A stretch of 64,000 nucleotides of DNA. Origin: Halicephalobus mephisto (taxonomy: Eukaryota > Nematoda > Chromadorea > Rhabditida > Panagrolaimidae). How positions within the stretch are numbered: the first letter of the stretch is position 1; each line of letters opens with the position of its first letter. The DNA lies in the NCBI GenBank assembly GCA_009193035.1, contig SWDT01000054.1, positions 1 to 64,000 on the forward strand, given 5' to 3'. Below the pieces are notes generated by a model. The model saw only the letters and a program-made list of their open reading frames with translations. It made no database searches and had not been told where the DNA came from. Of the stretch, positions 22,576 to 34,597 are shown one piece after another. The position numbers and the translations under genes are program-made.

Positions 22576-23907
22576 ATTATTCCTTTATTTATCTCGATAT
22601 ATGGCCATTACTTTTACATTCCAAGAATGAATGTGTAATGTCTCCCAAGACTGATACCTTTCGATTATCTTCATTGTCTGTCTCTAGTTTCCTAAGTGTA
22701 GATGCGTGTTTTACTAACCATCCGGTTTCCAATTGTGACATAGCTCCTTTTTTTGCTTTCAGTGCAATCTTGGGCTTTAGTTGGTCCAAATAGAGCTTTG
22801 CATTTAGGGAAGTTCATCTGGCCCCATATTGTTTATAAACATGTATTAATTATTCTATCGCTCTAATTATAGTTTGGTAATGATTTATAAAGAATACTGA
22901 TTTTTAATGTTGGTAATTATGATTTTTTAGAAAATTGGAGTTTTTTTATTTTTATTTTACAAATACTGGAGATGAGCTTTTAGGTTATTTTACTTTTGGA
23001 ATTTTTTACAAAAAATATTTTGAGTAAAATTGAAAACAATGGATTTTAGAAAATTTTTTGTTAAAGATAATAAAAAAAATTAATGATTATTATAAAAAAG
23101 ATGTTGATTAAAAAATAATATTTGAGAAATTAGAAAAATTATTTTTTTAAAAATAAATTCAAAATTATATTTAAAATAAAATTTTTGCAATAATTATTTA
23201 ATAAAAACATTTTTATTTTTATTTTTTTTTTTGGAATTTTCGAAAATGCAAAAAATGTTTGACTTTATCGGTTTTCTTTTCAGAGATAATTATGTGATGA
23301 ATTCAGAGCTTCTTTTCGTCGTTTACATCCGATGAATCAATATGTTGTTTTTCAACCTTGGAAATTTTAAATATATTATTGCAAATATTGTTTTGGAATT
23401 TTTTAAAAATAAATTAAAAATTTTTGATAATTTTAGAAACATTAATTTTTTAAATTTAATAAAAATTAAATTTTTAAAAATATTATATTTTTATCAAATT
23501 TAAAAAAATTGGAAATTTTCAAAATTAAAGATTTCCGAAATTATGAAAATTAAGAAAATTTGGAATTCTAAGATTTGAGGAACTTTCACTGAATTTCATT
23601 ATTCTAGAAATTTCGATTATTATTTTTTTTTACAATGTAATCTGGTTTTTTTTCTTTGAATAGGTATTCTTTGATCTGTCAAATTTCGAACATTAGCTTT
23701 GTTTTCTGATGGTTTCAACTCATAAATCGTGTTCCACTGGTGGCCGGAGGCGGAGTTGAAGTACATAATCGAAAGCAATATGACCTGATTTCAATCTACT
23801 TTTAATCATTGCTATAGTCACACCGATTGCGCTTCATTTGGAACTGCCGGAGGGGGAGAACAAACTTGGTTCAAATTTGATAACTTTAAATTTTTTCAGG
23901 TTACGTG
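22576..23907. other. V-ATPase 3' UTR and cuticlin upstream region
   Basis: After the V-ATPase stop comes UTR and AT-rich filler. From about 23640 the sequence becomes less AT-rich and leads to an acceptor (TTTTTTCAG at 23891-23899) 8 bases before the cuticlin ATG. Two copies of GCCGGAGG(C/G)GGAG occur at 23743-23755 and 23846-23858 and could be promoter elements. Confidence 0.45.
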
Positions 23908-26900
23908 ATGGAGTTTAAAATAAATTTTTTTCTGTTATTTTTGTTTCTCGAAGTTTCATCTGGAGTGAAGGTGATCAACAACGGTCTGGCGCCACCTGAC
24001 ATCGTCCACACTCCGATTTCGACGAAACGTAAGTTTTTGTTTTTTAATTTTAAACATGTTCAAAATTCGTAAATATTATCGAAAAAAATTATTTTCGAAA
24101 ACAAGGAAATTTAAGGATCAAAGTACATACAGTATACTTTACAGCTAAATGTACGGTCAAAGCCGCTCCTTTGGATTTGATATTCATCCTCGACTCGTCC
24201 GGATCTCTGAGAAACAAATTCCAGGATGAAATTGATATTATCCGAAGAATCGTCAAACACGTCACGATTGGACCTACTGCCACCAGAGTTATGCTGGTTC
24301 AATTTAGGTTTGGAAATTTCGTGGAAACTAGATATCTATGAAAGCCCAAAGATTCTTTTCGAATCCTTTGGACGATTCTGGGATTTTTAAAAATCCTAGA
24401 AAATGTTTTAGAGATTTTAAAATTAAAAAAATTTAAAATTGCGAAATTTATGGAAATTTTTAGAATGCAATGGGAGATTGTGGGATTTTCCAAAAGTTCT
24501 TGAAGATTTTTAACATTTTTCGAAATTCAGAAGAAATTGCTGAAACTATTTTGAAAATTTTAAACATTTCCTAAAAATTCAAAAATTCCAAAGTTTTCCA
24601 GAATAAAACAAGAGATTTCGGAGCTTTTCAGAATCCTTTGAAGTTTCTGAAGTTGAACATAAGATTCTGAAGCCTTCTGACTGTTTGGGGAATTCAATAC
24701 AAATATTTAAAATAATTGAAAACTTCGAATTTCTAAATTCAAACAAAACAAAATAGTAATTTTATTTTTTATTTTCATAATAATTTTCTTCAGTGGAGTA
24801 CAGCATCTGGAGTTCGATTTTAACAAGTTCAAAGATCGAGAGGATATCTTGAGCGCTCTGGCTGTCCTTCGTCATGTGTCTGGAATCACCAGAATCGGCG
24901 GAGCTTTCGAATTCACGATGTCGAAGATGACTCTCGAAAACGTATGGGATTAATTCACTGTCATTGACGTCATTTGGTTATCTTTTCAGGGTATGCGTGA
25001 TTCATCAGTTCCCAAGATTGTTTATCTGCTTTCTGATGGAAGGACGCACGATTATCCGAAAGATGCTGAAATGAGCGAAGCAATGAGACGAAAATTCCCA
25101 AATCTGGATATCTGGGCTTACGGAACTGGGGAATACGTAGCAATATCAGAATTGTTGAACATCACAAAAGATGCAAAAAAAATCATCACAAACAAGAATC
25201 TGGATGATCTCGAGCCGTTGTTTGACCAATGGAAGGGGATCGAAGTTTGTGAAAAACAGCCAGCTTGTGTCCGTGGAACAGACAAACCTTTGGATTTGTT
25301 CCTCGTTATTGACAGTTCTGAATCCATCGAAGAAGTCTTCGACGACCAAATTCACTTTGCGATCGAAAGAGTCGTCCAAAACACCAATATTCATCCTGAT
25401 GCTGTCAGAATCTGTCTCATAACTTTTTCCGGTCAGCCCTTCATCCATTTCAAGTTCAATGATCGAAAATTCGGGAACAATTCTGCCGTTATTCGTTATT
25501 TGAACGATCTTCGACCAATCAAAGGAACAACTTCAACACATCTTGCACTTCATACTGTTTACGAGTTGCTGAATGATCCAGAAAGCCAAGCTCGACCGAA
25601 TGTGACGAAACTCGCCGTCGTCATCACCGACGGTCGTTCAGCGAGACCCCCTAACGAGATAGCCAAGAGACTTCGTAATGCCGGAGTCCACATTGTCGCT
25701 GTATCTATGAGTTATCCTCCCAAAGTCGATGAAAAGGAACTAGTTCTCCTGGCAGATTCAGAAGATCATGCTTTCACACCGAAAAATATCCAACAATTTG
25801 AATCAATTTTCCTCAATTACGTCGGATTCGGGTGTCCAGGACTGAAACTCGGACCAGATGCTGTTCCTCGAGTCCGTGGAGCCACTGATGTCACATGTGG
25901 ACCTAATTCAGTTACATTTACCGTAAGAACTCAGAAACCCATGAGTGGATTAATGTACGCTCAACTCTTCCATGATGACCCCAAATGTGTTCATGTTGCT
26001 GATGGTAACTCCAGAGAACTCACGATAACCTTCGTCGAAGGAACTTGTGGATTGTCCAAAACTCCTTCTCCCGTAAGTTAAATTTAAAAATATAACCCCC
26101 TTTGGCGAAATTTCAATAATTATTAGTTCAAATTTCGCCAAAAATAATTTTAAAATTCTCAATTGACAATTTTTATTTTTTATTTTTTATTTTTGATGAC
26201 TTATTAGAAATTAAATACAACATTTAAACAAAAATACCCAGGGGATATCAATAAAGTTAAAGTTGGATCTGTTGCACTTGGGTTATGTTTTTAACCCTAG
26301 TTTGTAGTTTGTGTTTACATTCATAGGCTTAGGCTTATTTCTGAATTTAACTTTATGGCTTAGGCTTATTTTTTGAACCCAACTCTAGACTTAGGCTTAT
26401 TTTTGATCTTAACTCTATCTATCCCTTGTCTAGGTCTGTGTGAAATTTTCTTTTTGAGAAAATTAATTTTTTGCTAGAATGAACTAAAAAGTACAGTTAT
26501 TAACGAGATAATTAAAAATGACCAAACTCGTTGAAAACTACTATAATGTCAGAAAATAAATAATAAAAACGATCTTATAGAATTATTAAGTTTGACATTT
26601 TTGGATTAATTTGAAAAAATTATAATAGATGTTTGTTCATTTTCGACCAAAGTAAATTCATACTGAAATTTGAATTTTTTTAAATTTTTAGACTTTGACT
26701 GGATTTAACTACAACATCACAGTCATTCTTCAATTCCATCCTTTGATTATCACCAGAGCGGATCAAGGATTGGATGTTTCTTGTTTCCACAAACAACCGA
26801 TATCCCTTCGAGACGTCGGAAAAGTGTCGATGAAGAGATTGGTGGACACTTTATGTACTTACAGACTTCACAGATTTGGTCCGAATAATTGCGCAGCTCT

Positions 26901-27496
26901 TGATGCAAAAGTCGGGGAATCCCTTTTCCACAGATGGGAATGTGATAGTCGTAAGTCTCGATGAAAGCTTAAGATGTAATTAACTTTGACCTTAGCTCCC
27001 AATTATCAATATCTCGTTCACGACTGTTTCGTCGCTTCTGACAGAAAAAGAGCTCAAATTCTGGATTCAAATGGGTAAATTTTATTTTATTTTTCACAAG
27101 TATTTTTTAATTTTCAGTTGTGAAATCGATGGACATTTCCTAGAAACCCCTGATTACTCCCGTTTCCAGAAGCCTCGTCGAGGAGAACCTTATGTCTTCC
27201 AAGAAATGAGTGTTTTCAAATTTCCCGGAGACGACAACGTGGTTTTCCAATGCAAAGTTTCCCTCTGTGACATGGACAGCAACGACTCCTGTAAGCAGAT
27301 GATTCCTCCTCGATGTGTCTCCAGAAGTTCAACAACAGAGGATCGAGAAGGACCTAAGAGAATCAAACGAGGAATTTCCGAAACAAAACCAGGATTTGCC
27401 ATCACCTTCGATCTGGAGTCCAGAACCCTGAATGTTTTAGAAAACGAGGCTATCCGACCACCCACACCTATTCGCTACTGTGATTTGCGTTACTGA
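23908..27496 (+). CDS. Secreted protein with two vWA domains and a ZP domain (cuticlin, CUT-6-like)
   Basis: Exons 23908-24028, 24145-24307, 24794-24941, 24990-26072, 26692-26950, 26996-27074 and 27118-27496 give 743 residues. A signal peptide (INFFLLFLFLEVSSG) precedes vWA-1 (MIDAS DSSGS at 57-61, LLSDGRTHD) and vWA-2 (DSSES at 252-256, VITDGRS). A zona pellucida domain follows from about residue 445 to 690; it shows TCGPNSVTFTV, ILQFHPLIIT, HRWEC, YLVHDCFV, FKFPGDDNVVFQCKVSLC and PPRC. A furin-type site RIKR is at 699-702, as in ZP proteins released for polymerisation. No C-terminal TM helix is seen. C. elegans CUT-6 has a vWA plus ZP arrangement; the second vWA here is an expansion or an alternative family member. 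It is probably an apical/cuticular matrix component. AATAAA is at 27588-27593. Confidence 0.9.
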
Positions 27497-28113
27497 TCAG
27501 GAAATTTGGTTTACTGTAGACTGATTACTGGTTGATTGTAGTCAAATTTGTATATACCGAAAGTCATTGCTTTCGTAGTTTTTTTAAAATAAAGCTAAAA
27601 TTGATTTAACCTCCGTGAGAAAAACCAGAAACCACATCCTTGTTCCAATCCGGTCATTTTTCGAGAGCTTTCAAGTGGTTCAAAAAAAACAACTATATCG
27701 ACTTCTGCAGCCAGATAATTCTCGATTTACAAAACTACTTATGATCGAACACCGCGATTGCATAGACTTGATTTAGCACTATTTTTAACCCGGCTAATGC
27801 AATTCTGGAAATGAGCTCGATCTTGTTTTTCCTTCCAGCTGCTTTCAGAAATCACTCTAGAGATCAAAGAAAGAACATGATCGAGACTGGAAAAACACTG
27901 AATCCGATGACAGCGATCTGTCACTCTCGTGGAATGGGCGTCGTCTATCTTGTGGCAATATATAAGCTTGCAAAACTCAATTCGACAGTCACCAATAGAG
28001 CTTTCTTTGATCCAGCAATATTTGAGCTTATTGAAATCCTTCGAAAACAAGTCCGCGATTCTTTTTTCATTTGTTTATTTAGTGTCACTTGTTTCAATTT
28101 TTTATAATTTTAG
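27497..28113. promoter_or_regulatory. Upstream region of the glycine-rich gene, with TATA box
   Basis: The cuticlin 3' UTR ends near 27600. An AATATATAAGC TATA-like box at 27957-27967 predicts transcription from about 27990. A TTTTATAATTTTAG acceptor ends at 28113, directly before the ATG, so a leader intron or trans-splice site is likely. The open frames at 27739-28107 on both strands span this promoter and look fortuitous. Confidence 0.5.
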
Positions 28114-28884
28114 ATGGGTTATTCTAAGAAAACATCGTTATTCTTAATTCTCTTGCCCCTTGGAGTTCTCTGTGCTACGACGACTTCTGGGAAGGATGAA
28201 GTCATTCCACAGACTATCGCTAAAGATTCCCCCCAGAAAGCCAAGGATCCTGGATTCAGAAGAGGCAGTGGATTAAGTTTGTTTTTTGTATTGATGCACT
28301 TTATGGGATTAATTTTAGGGTTCGGAATGCGGAGACCAAGTGATATGGGAGGTTACGGTAGCTCCTTCGGGAGAGGCATGGGTGGAGGACCAGACTTCGG
28401 GGGCTATGGTGGCTACGGAGGCGGTCCTGACGGAGATTATGGTGGATACGGCATGGGAGGAGGTCCCTATGGAATGGGAGGAGGACCTTATGGAGGAATG
28501 GGAGGTCCCGGTGGATTCGGACCTGACTTCGGAGGACCTTATGGAGGAATGGGTGGCGGATTTGGTGGTCCTGGAGGCGGATACGGAGGACCCGACTTTG
28601 GAGGTCCTGGTGGCTACGGAGGAATGGGAGGCTACGGTGGTGGATACGGAGGACCAGATTTCGGAGGTCCTGGTGGCTACGGAGGAATGGGAGGCATGGG
28701 AGGCTACGGTGGTGGGCCCGACTTTGGAGGTCCAGGAGGATTTGGAGGCGGATACGGTCGCATGGGAGGTGGTCCTGATTTCGTCGGTTCTCCTTATGAC
28801 ATGGGAGGATCTCCATACGGTAATGGATATTCCGGAGGCAGAGGCGGAGGATGTCCTAATGGAGAATGCCGTGGCAAAAAGTAA
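28114..28884 (+). CDS. Glycine-rich secreted protein
   Basis: Exons 28114-28276 and 28319-28884 are joined over a 42-bp GT..AG intron, giving 242 residues. A signal peptide (LFLILLPLGVLCATTTSG) is followed by a short charged linker and then a long Gly/Tyr/Met-rich region. That region is built from GGPDFGG, GGYGGMGG and GGPYGMGG repeats, and it ends with a cysteine-containing basic tail (GGGCPNGECRGKK). Such proteins in nematodes are cuticle or extracellular matrix components, or YGGYG-type antimicrobial/neuropeptide-like proteins. The repeats argue for a structural role, but this is inference. The intron is a multiple of three with no stop, so retention would also be translated. AATAAA is at 29013-29018. 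The gene neighbours the cuticlin. Confidence 0.8.
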   Translation: MGYSKKTSLFLILLPLGVLCATTTSGKDEVIPQTIAKDSPQKAKDPGFRRGSGLSLFFVLMHFMGLILGFGMRRPSDMGGYGSSFGRGMGGGPDFGGYGGYGGGPDGDYGGYGMGGGPYGMGGGPYGGMGGPGGFGPDFGGPYGGMGGGFGGPGGGYGGPDFGGPGGYGGMGGYGGGYGGPDFGGPGGYGGMGGMGGYGGGPDFGGPGGFGGGYGRMGGGPDFVGSPYDMGGSPYGNGYSGGRGGGCPNGECRGKK

Positions 28885-29050
28885 TTTTTCAACTAAGTCG
28901 CAAAAATCCACCGGCACATGCTTTCAAAAAACTAGCTAATTTATTTTTGAAAATTAACTTATTTTAATTATGACTGATGTTGTCTGTCTGAAATAAGCTC
29001 AAGTCTTGTGAAAATAAACAAAATTTGTTTTTTGATTGTAAAAACACAAT

Positions 29051-29874
29051 TCATTTCAAAAACAGTTGCCAACCACGAGGTTTCTTCATCGGCTTCTTCA
29101 TGGGAGGGGCTTGAGTTCCGGATTCAAGTCCCTTAGGGACCGGAGTCGTGTGAACTTTGGAACTTCGTCGAAAGATACGGTACAAGTCGCTCGCACGAGT
29201 GAATATCTTCCAAATAGGGTTGCTCATAGCCACGGGTGCTTCAATTATGGGAATTGACCTACTGTGGGAGTTATGACCCATATCGTAATCAATATCAGCA
29301 TATTCTGTCAAGGAAATTGTTCCATCCTAAAAACATACGATTTTTAATCAACAAATACTACGAAAATTAAAACCAAACAAAAATGAAGAATTCTGTCTAT
29401 ATATTTTTTATTTTGTAAAAAATTAAAAATTTAAGATATTGGTTCTAAAAATTTCTTTGAAATTAAGAAATATTTTAAAATTTAGAGATTTCAGAAAATT
29501 CCAGAAATTTTTATTGAATCTAAAAACATTTTAAAATTTCCAGGAAATTTTAGAAAATTAGAGATTACGAAATTCTCCAGTACATTCTCCAAGGTTTCAG
29601 ACATCCCTGTTGAATTCTAGAATTATCCAAAAATTTTCAGAAGATTCCAGAAAATTCCAAAAATGACATAATTTTGAATTCATCACTTGTTTACCAGATT
29701 GCTGGTCTTGAAGAAAGTCTTCGGGATTATATTTTTGAGAAATAATTAACTCACATCATTGTCGAGGAGATTATCTCTAGAATAGGTTCTGATAGGGATT
29801 CTGTCTTCATGAAGATCAAGGAGAGATAATGCCCAAGTTGAAGAAATGAGTCCAAGCAGAGCAACCACGATCAT
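29051..29874 (-). CDS. Small secreted protein with a partial EF-hand-like loop
   Basis: Exons 29874-29755 and 29326-29051 give 131 residues. The N-terminus (MIVVALLGLISSTWALS) is a signal peptide. Across the splice junction the sequence reads LLDNDDGTISLTEYADID. It matches positions 3-12 of an EF-hand loop (N, D, G, I, E), but has Leu instead of Asp at position 1. The C-terminal third is basic and Pro-rich (PMKKPMKKPRGWQLFLK). No family is recognised. It is convergent with the glycine-rich gene, 167 bp apart. Another start is possible if a 5' exon exists beyond the TTTTAG at about 29893. Confidence 0.7.
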
Positions 29875-31659
29875 GTCTTGCTGGGCAGTGACTAAAATTG
29901 AAACACGTAATTTTGTTCCTTCTTAAATTGACGTAAAGAAAGATCCACATCTTTATTTATAGCAAACAAATGCCAAATTCAGTAGGCGAAAAAAATAAAA
30001 AAATCCCTCGGAGACATGAGTAGACCTAAACAGACACTTAAGCAGAAAAGGTCAACTTGCAAGTGTTTTAAATACTAGGATTTCATGGAAACCTAGAATC
30101 CTCAAAGTTCAATGGTAAGTTCTGAAACTTCCAAGTCTCAGGGGAAATTTCCGAAATCTAGAATTTCACTCAAACTCCAGGAAACTATTAGAATTATATG
30201 GAAGTTTTTAGAATTTTATTAAAATTTCCCGAATTTTCTGAAATTTCATGTTCCTAGAATTTCCAAGTTTTCATTTTTTTTCAATTTTTAAAAATATAAG
30301 TTTTTAGGACCTTTGAAAATTTCTTCAATTTTCTGAAACTTTTTCAAATCTTTTATAAATTTCCCAATTTTCTAAAACCTTCCAGAATTTCATATATGTT
30401 TCTAGAATCTTCCAGAATTTCATATATGTCCCTAGAGTCTTCCAGAATCTCACAGAAATACCTAAACTTTTCCAGAATCCGACGAAAATTTTCAGAATAA
30501 TCCACTACCTCAGATTCTATAAAGTTCTAGAAAATTCTGAAAGTTTACGTCAAATTAACTTCATAGTAACGCTCAGTCCCACGTTTTACAATAATAACTA
30601 TTCAGAAACTGAAACCAGTCACGAAATTGAAAGTTTTTCGATATCTCCAAATGAGTCCATAATGAAAGCTGAATAATTGAAAGCATCTAGAAAATGATGT
30701 AAGTCTTTTACTCATTTTATGGATTATGACTAGAAATTCAAAGTTTGCAAACAGGGACTTTATGGAAAATTAAACAAGACGATAGTGAAGGCGACAAATG
30801 TTTTTTAATTAAACAAAAATTACGTCATAAAAAATGAAAATTCACAAATTTAAAAAAATCCACCTGTTTAATTTTGTTTTTTTTCAATTTCTTTAAAAAT
30901 TAAATTATTTTATTAAAAAACGTACAACAGTAATAATGTTAAAGATTAAAAACAAATTTTTTGTTAATTAATTTTAGTACGAGTTTCTGAAATATCATAA
31001 AAATTTTTAGAATTCTTGGTTTCGAAAAGTTTAAAAATTTTTTATTTTTAAAAGTCAAAAAAATTTTTTGAAATTTTCAAAAACTTCAAAAACATCTACG
31101 GAATGCTGAAGGTTTCCAAGAAATTCTAAAAAATAAAAAAATATTTAAATTTGGAAATTAAAAAAATTCTTAAAAATTAAAAAATATTTAAATTTTAAAG
31201 AAATCAAAAAATATTTAAATTTAAAAAATTTTTAAACTCTAAAAAATTAAAAAATATTTAAATTTAGAAATTTCAAAACTTCTTATTGAATTTTGTAGGA
31301 TTTTGTAAATTTTCACAAAATTCCAGAATTTCGAAAGTTTTTATTTAATTCTGAAATTTCTAAGTGTGTATAAAATTCTGAAAAACTCCAGAAGTCCCAC
31401 GTGGTTCTTCAATGTTTCGAAATCCCAAATTGAATTACAAAGTGTTCTAAAAATCTCCACGGAATTCTAATCACATTTTATTTTACTCTTTTAAAGTATT
31501 GTAATAACAAGTGGCTAAATATCATAAATCATCTCATTAAAAAATGAACCTCTTGGAATACTCTGCAAAAAATGCTTAAAAAATTAAAATTGACTTTTCA
31601 TGGAATAAAGATGAGAAACAAATATCCACGAATCATGTTAGCATTAATAAGTTTTATTT
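29875..31659. other. AT-rich intergenic sequence
   Basis: The sequence is repetitive by composition, with many near-identical CCAGAAATTTC- and TTTTAGAATT-like words. No coding or structured feature was recognised. Confidence 0.5.
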
Positions 31660-33598
31660 TCAGAAAACGGCCGTACGTTGTTGAGTATGTTGTTCGGATT
31701 GGTCGCTGATGTGCAGGTCGTTCAGATCGTAATCCGCAGGCGGAGTTCTGGGTCTTCCATTGGAATCAACTTTCTTGGGAACTCCATTAGTCGTGTTAGG
31801 ATCGACAGGAGTGGGAGAATTGTCTTTTTTATCCTTGGCATTTTTGGCAGAAAGGGATTCAGCAAAGGCTTTTTCATTCAAATGAGGTTGACGATAAATC
31901 CGAGCTTCGTAAGCATCCCAGTATTGTTGTGTTTCGTCATTGCTCCCATCTGAGTCACTACGACTTGGACGCTAGAATTAGAAATTCTTTGTTATTAAAT
32001 TAATGATATTCATCCAACCTTTTTATCCCCATGGAAACGGCGGTAAACTTCGTAATATCCATCATGGCTTTCTGGACGACCAGGTCGAGGAGGACTCTGC
32101 TGACTGGGCATGTAAATCGGTTCTTCGTAGTTGCCTCCACCTCTAGGGAAAGTGTCATACACCGATTCTGCAGAAGTGATGATAGGGCCCTCATTGGGGG
32201 TCTTGGGTCTGTCCATCATATGCGGAGGGGGCATCATAAAGAAGGGGTGTCTGAACGGTGGAGGCATGAAGGGCGGAGGTGGCATAGGAATTCCGAATCT
32301 AGCAGCTGCAAAAACTTATCCAAAATGAACCTAATAAATAATGCCTACCAATATGAGGAGGCGGAGGAGGCATCATGAACTCCATCCGTGGACGAGTATG
32401 GTAAGGAGGAGGCATCATGAAGGGTGGAGGCATCATCCCCGGAGGAGGGGGTCTAAATGCAGCAAAACCAGGAGGATGAGTAGGAATGGATCCCGCAGAT
32501 CCTCTTCTATATCCCATAGGAGGAGGAGGGGGCATGAAGAACGGATGCATCATAGGGTGATTTCCTCGATTAAACGAGTTTCCTTCGTAAAAATCGCCTG
32601 CTTGACTCTGACCCCGAGCCGAGTGGCCATCATAAGGAACCAGCATTCCTTCTAAAAACCAATACTAATGAGTAACTATTACTTTCTTAGGTACTCGCCT
32701 TGTTCACCAATTCGCTTCGTTTTTTTAGTTTTTTTCGTACCGGCCTTCACACTGCAAGAAAGGGAAGCAGTATCGTATTCCCCGTTTTGTTGTCTTCTTT
32801 GCCAAGTCTTCTGCCCTATGGCTCTGTCGTTCCAGTCAGCTTCATCTTTAGCTTGATCTTCCGTCTGACCAACGTCACTCATGTTCTGGTCACTACTAGG
32901 GGTGGCACTGCGACTGGTTTCCTTTATCGCCTTCAATCCCGGGATAGTGTCTTCCATTTTGAGGGATATCGTGTCAGCATATGAATGGAAACAACATCGA
33001 ACAAGGGCATTTGCTGCTTTTTCGTTGGTGCAGATGAATGCATGACATTCCAATACCTATAAAAATAAATTTTTAAATTTTTGTAATAATTTTTTTATCT
33101 GATAGTTTAGATATTCTTTCCCGAGAAAACTGAAGGTCGAGATGAACGGAAAAAATAACCTTGACACCGGTTGTTCGGCGGAAAATCGCTGCAAAGATTG
33201 GTGGATGTGGAGAATTTGGAGGATTGGCAAATGGAGCATCAAGTGGGATAAATCTTTCTCCACCACCTTCGATCGAAAATCCAGTCACATTAACGTAACG
33301 AACAGCGGCACAATAATGAAGATTCGTGATCGGATAAAAAGCACTTTCTGTTTTTTTTGCTCCATCGATATATTCTACAAGAATTCCATTTGACCAAACA
33401 GATAACCTTAAATTAAATTTTATTATTTATTTTTTAAAAAAATTCAAACCATGAATCAATTCCTTTTGTTTCTGCACTGTCATTCACGGGATATCGTTCC
33501 TTCAACGGCTGCTGGATCCCCTGCAGTCCATCCTTGGTTACTGTAGGCACCGCACTCCCTATGTAAAGGACACGGCAACGACACAACGGCACAGGCAT
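31660..33598 (-). CDS. PTB/PID-domain protein with proline-methionine-rich region
   Basis: Exons 33598-33450, 33406-33160, 33056-32708, 32651-32349, 32305-32019 and 31971-31660 encode 548 residues, all phases consistent. The N-terminal 160 residues look like a phosphotyrosine-binding fold: VLYIGSAVPTVTKDGLQGIQ, WLSVWSNGILVEYI, FYPITNLHYCAAVRYV, FAAIFRRTTGVKVLECHAFI and a final helix NEKAANALVRCCFHSYADT. The middle (about 265-400) is rich in PPPPFMPPP and MMPPP runs, which suit SH3/WW/EVH1 ligands. The C-terminus is polar and acidic-basic mixed. No catalytic domain is present, so an intracellular adaptor is the best guess. I cannot name the family. Exon 3 was ended at GTGAAC because this donor alone keeps the frame into exon 4. 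Confidence 0.82.
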
Positions 33599-34129
33599 AA
33601 AAGCTAGTGCTCAATCAGGATCACTACCTAAATTCACACCGTAATAAAATTCAAAAACAAATACATTTACTAAATTCGACACGAAAGTTTGAATTTCTCG
33701 AAAAATTTTGAATTTTTGGTTTCTGAAAATTTCAAAAGTTTATATTGGATTCTGGAAAATTCCAGAAGTTTTGCAGAAAGTTCTTCGTAACTTTAGAATC
33801 CCACCAGAATTTGAACTTTTTAACAATTCTAAAAATTTCAGAAATTTTATAAAACTCTAAAAAGTTTAAAATTTTCAAGAAATTCAAAAAAGTTCCAAAA
33901 GATTTTCGAAAATTTCACAAAATTTCGAAATTTTCAAATACATCATTTAAAATTTCACAATTTTTTAATAAATTAAAAAATATTACACAAATTTTTACAA
34001 AATTTTGATTCCAAAAAATAATCGACAAATATTTTCATCGAAAATCACTGATTCATGAAAATTTTAAAAATGGATAAAATCCTAAAGGAAAGATTCTGTC
34101 AACAAAGGAGGCTTCCAAAAAAATTAAAT

Positions 34130-34286
34130 CAATTCGAAAAAATTCAAAAATACATTCATATAAAAAAATCGAAAAAATTAAAAAATTAAAAAATATATTC
34201 ATATAAAAAAATCGAAAAAATTTAAAAATATATTCATATAAAAAATCGAAAAAATTCAAAAATATATTCATATAAAAAAATCGAAA
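34130..34286. repeat. Short tandem repeat, about 37-bp unit
   Basis: The unit AAATATATTCATATAAAAAAATCGAAAA recurs about four times with small indels. The minus-strand open frame across it is a by-product of the repeat. Confidence 0.6.
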
Positions 34287-34597
34287 ATCAAGTATTCGCA
34301 ATTGTTTTTCGTAAACGTTGAACCATCCATAAACGTCTCACAAATCGAAAAACGGGTTGAAGGAAGCCAGAAAAACGGAAGCACACACAACCGGATTTAC
34401 GGTCGAAACGATCAATCTGGCCATCGAAACGTACTAGATGTCAATTTTTTAGAATTTCCGAACTGAACCAATTAAGTTAAAAAATATCCAAATTTCCGAA
34501 ATTCGGATTCTGAAGTCAGATTCAAATTAAATTTAAATTCAAATTTTAAATTCCGAAATACTTTCAAATTCCGAATTTTAGTTAAACCAGATTCGAA

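Noticed and set aside
27739..28107. Open frames on both strands before the glycine-rich gene
   Set aside because: They span a TATA box and leader of that gene and resemble no protein.
28301..28939. Long open frames antisense to and out of frame with the glycine-rich gene
   Set aside because: Glycine codon repeats keep other frames open; only the + frame has a signal peptide and Gly repeats.
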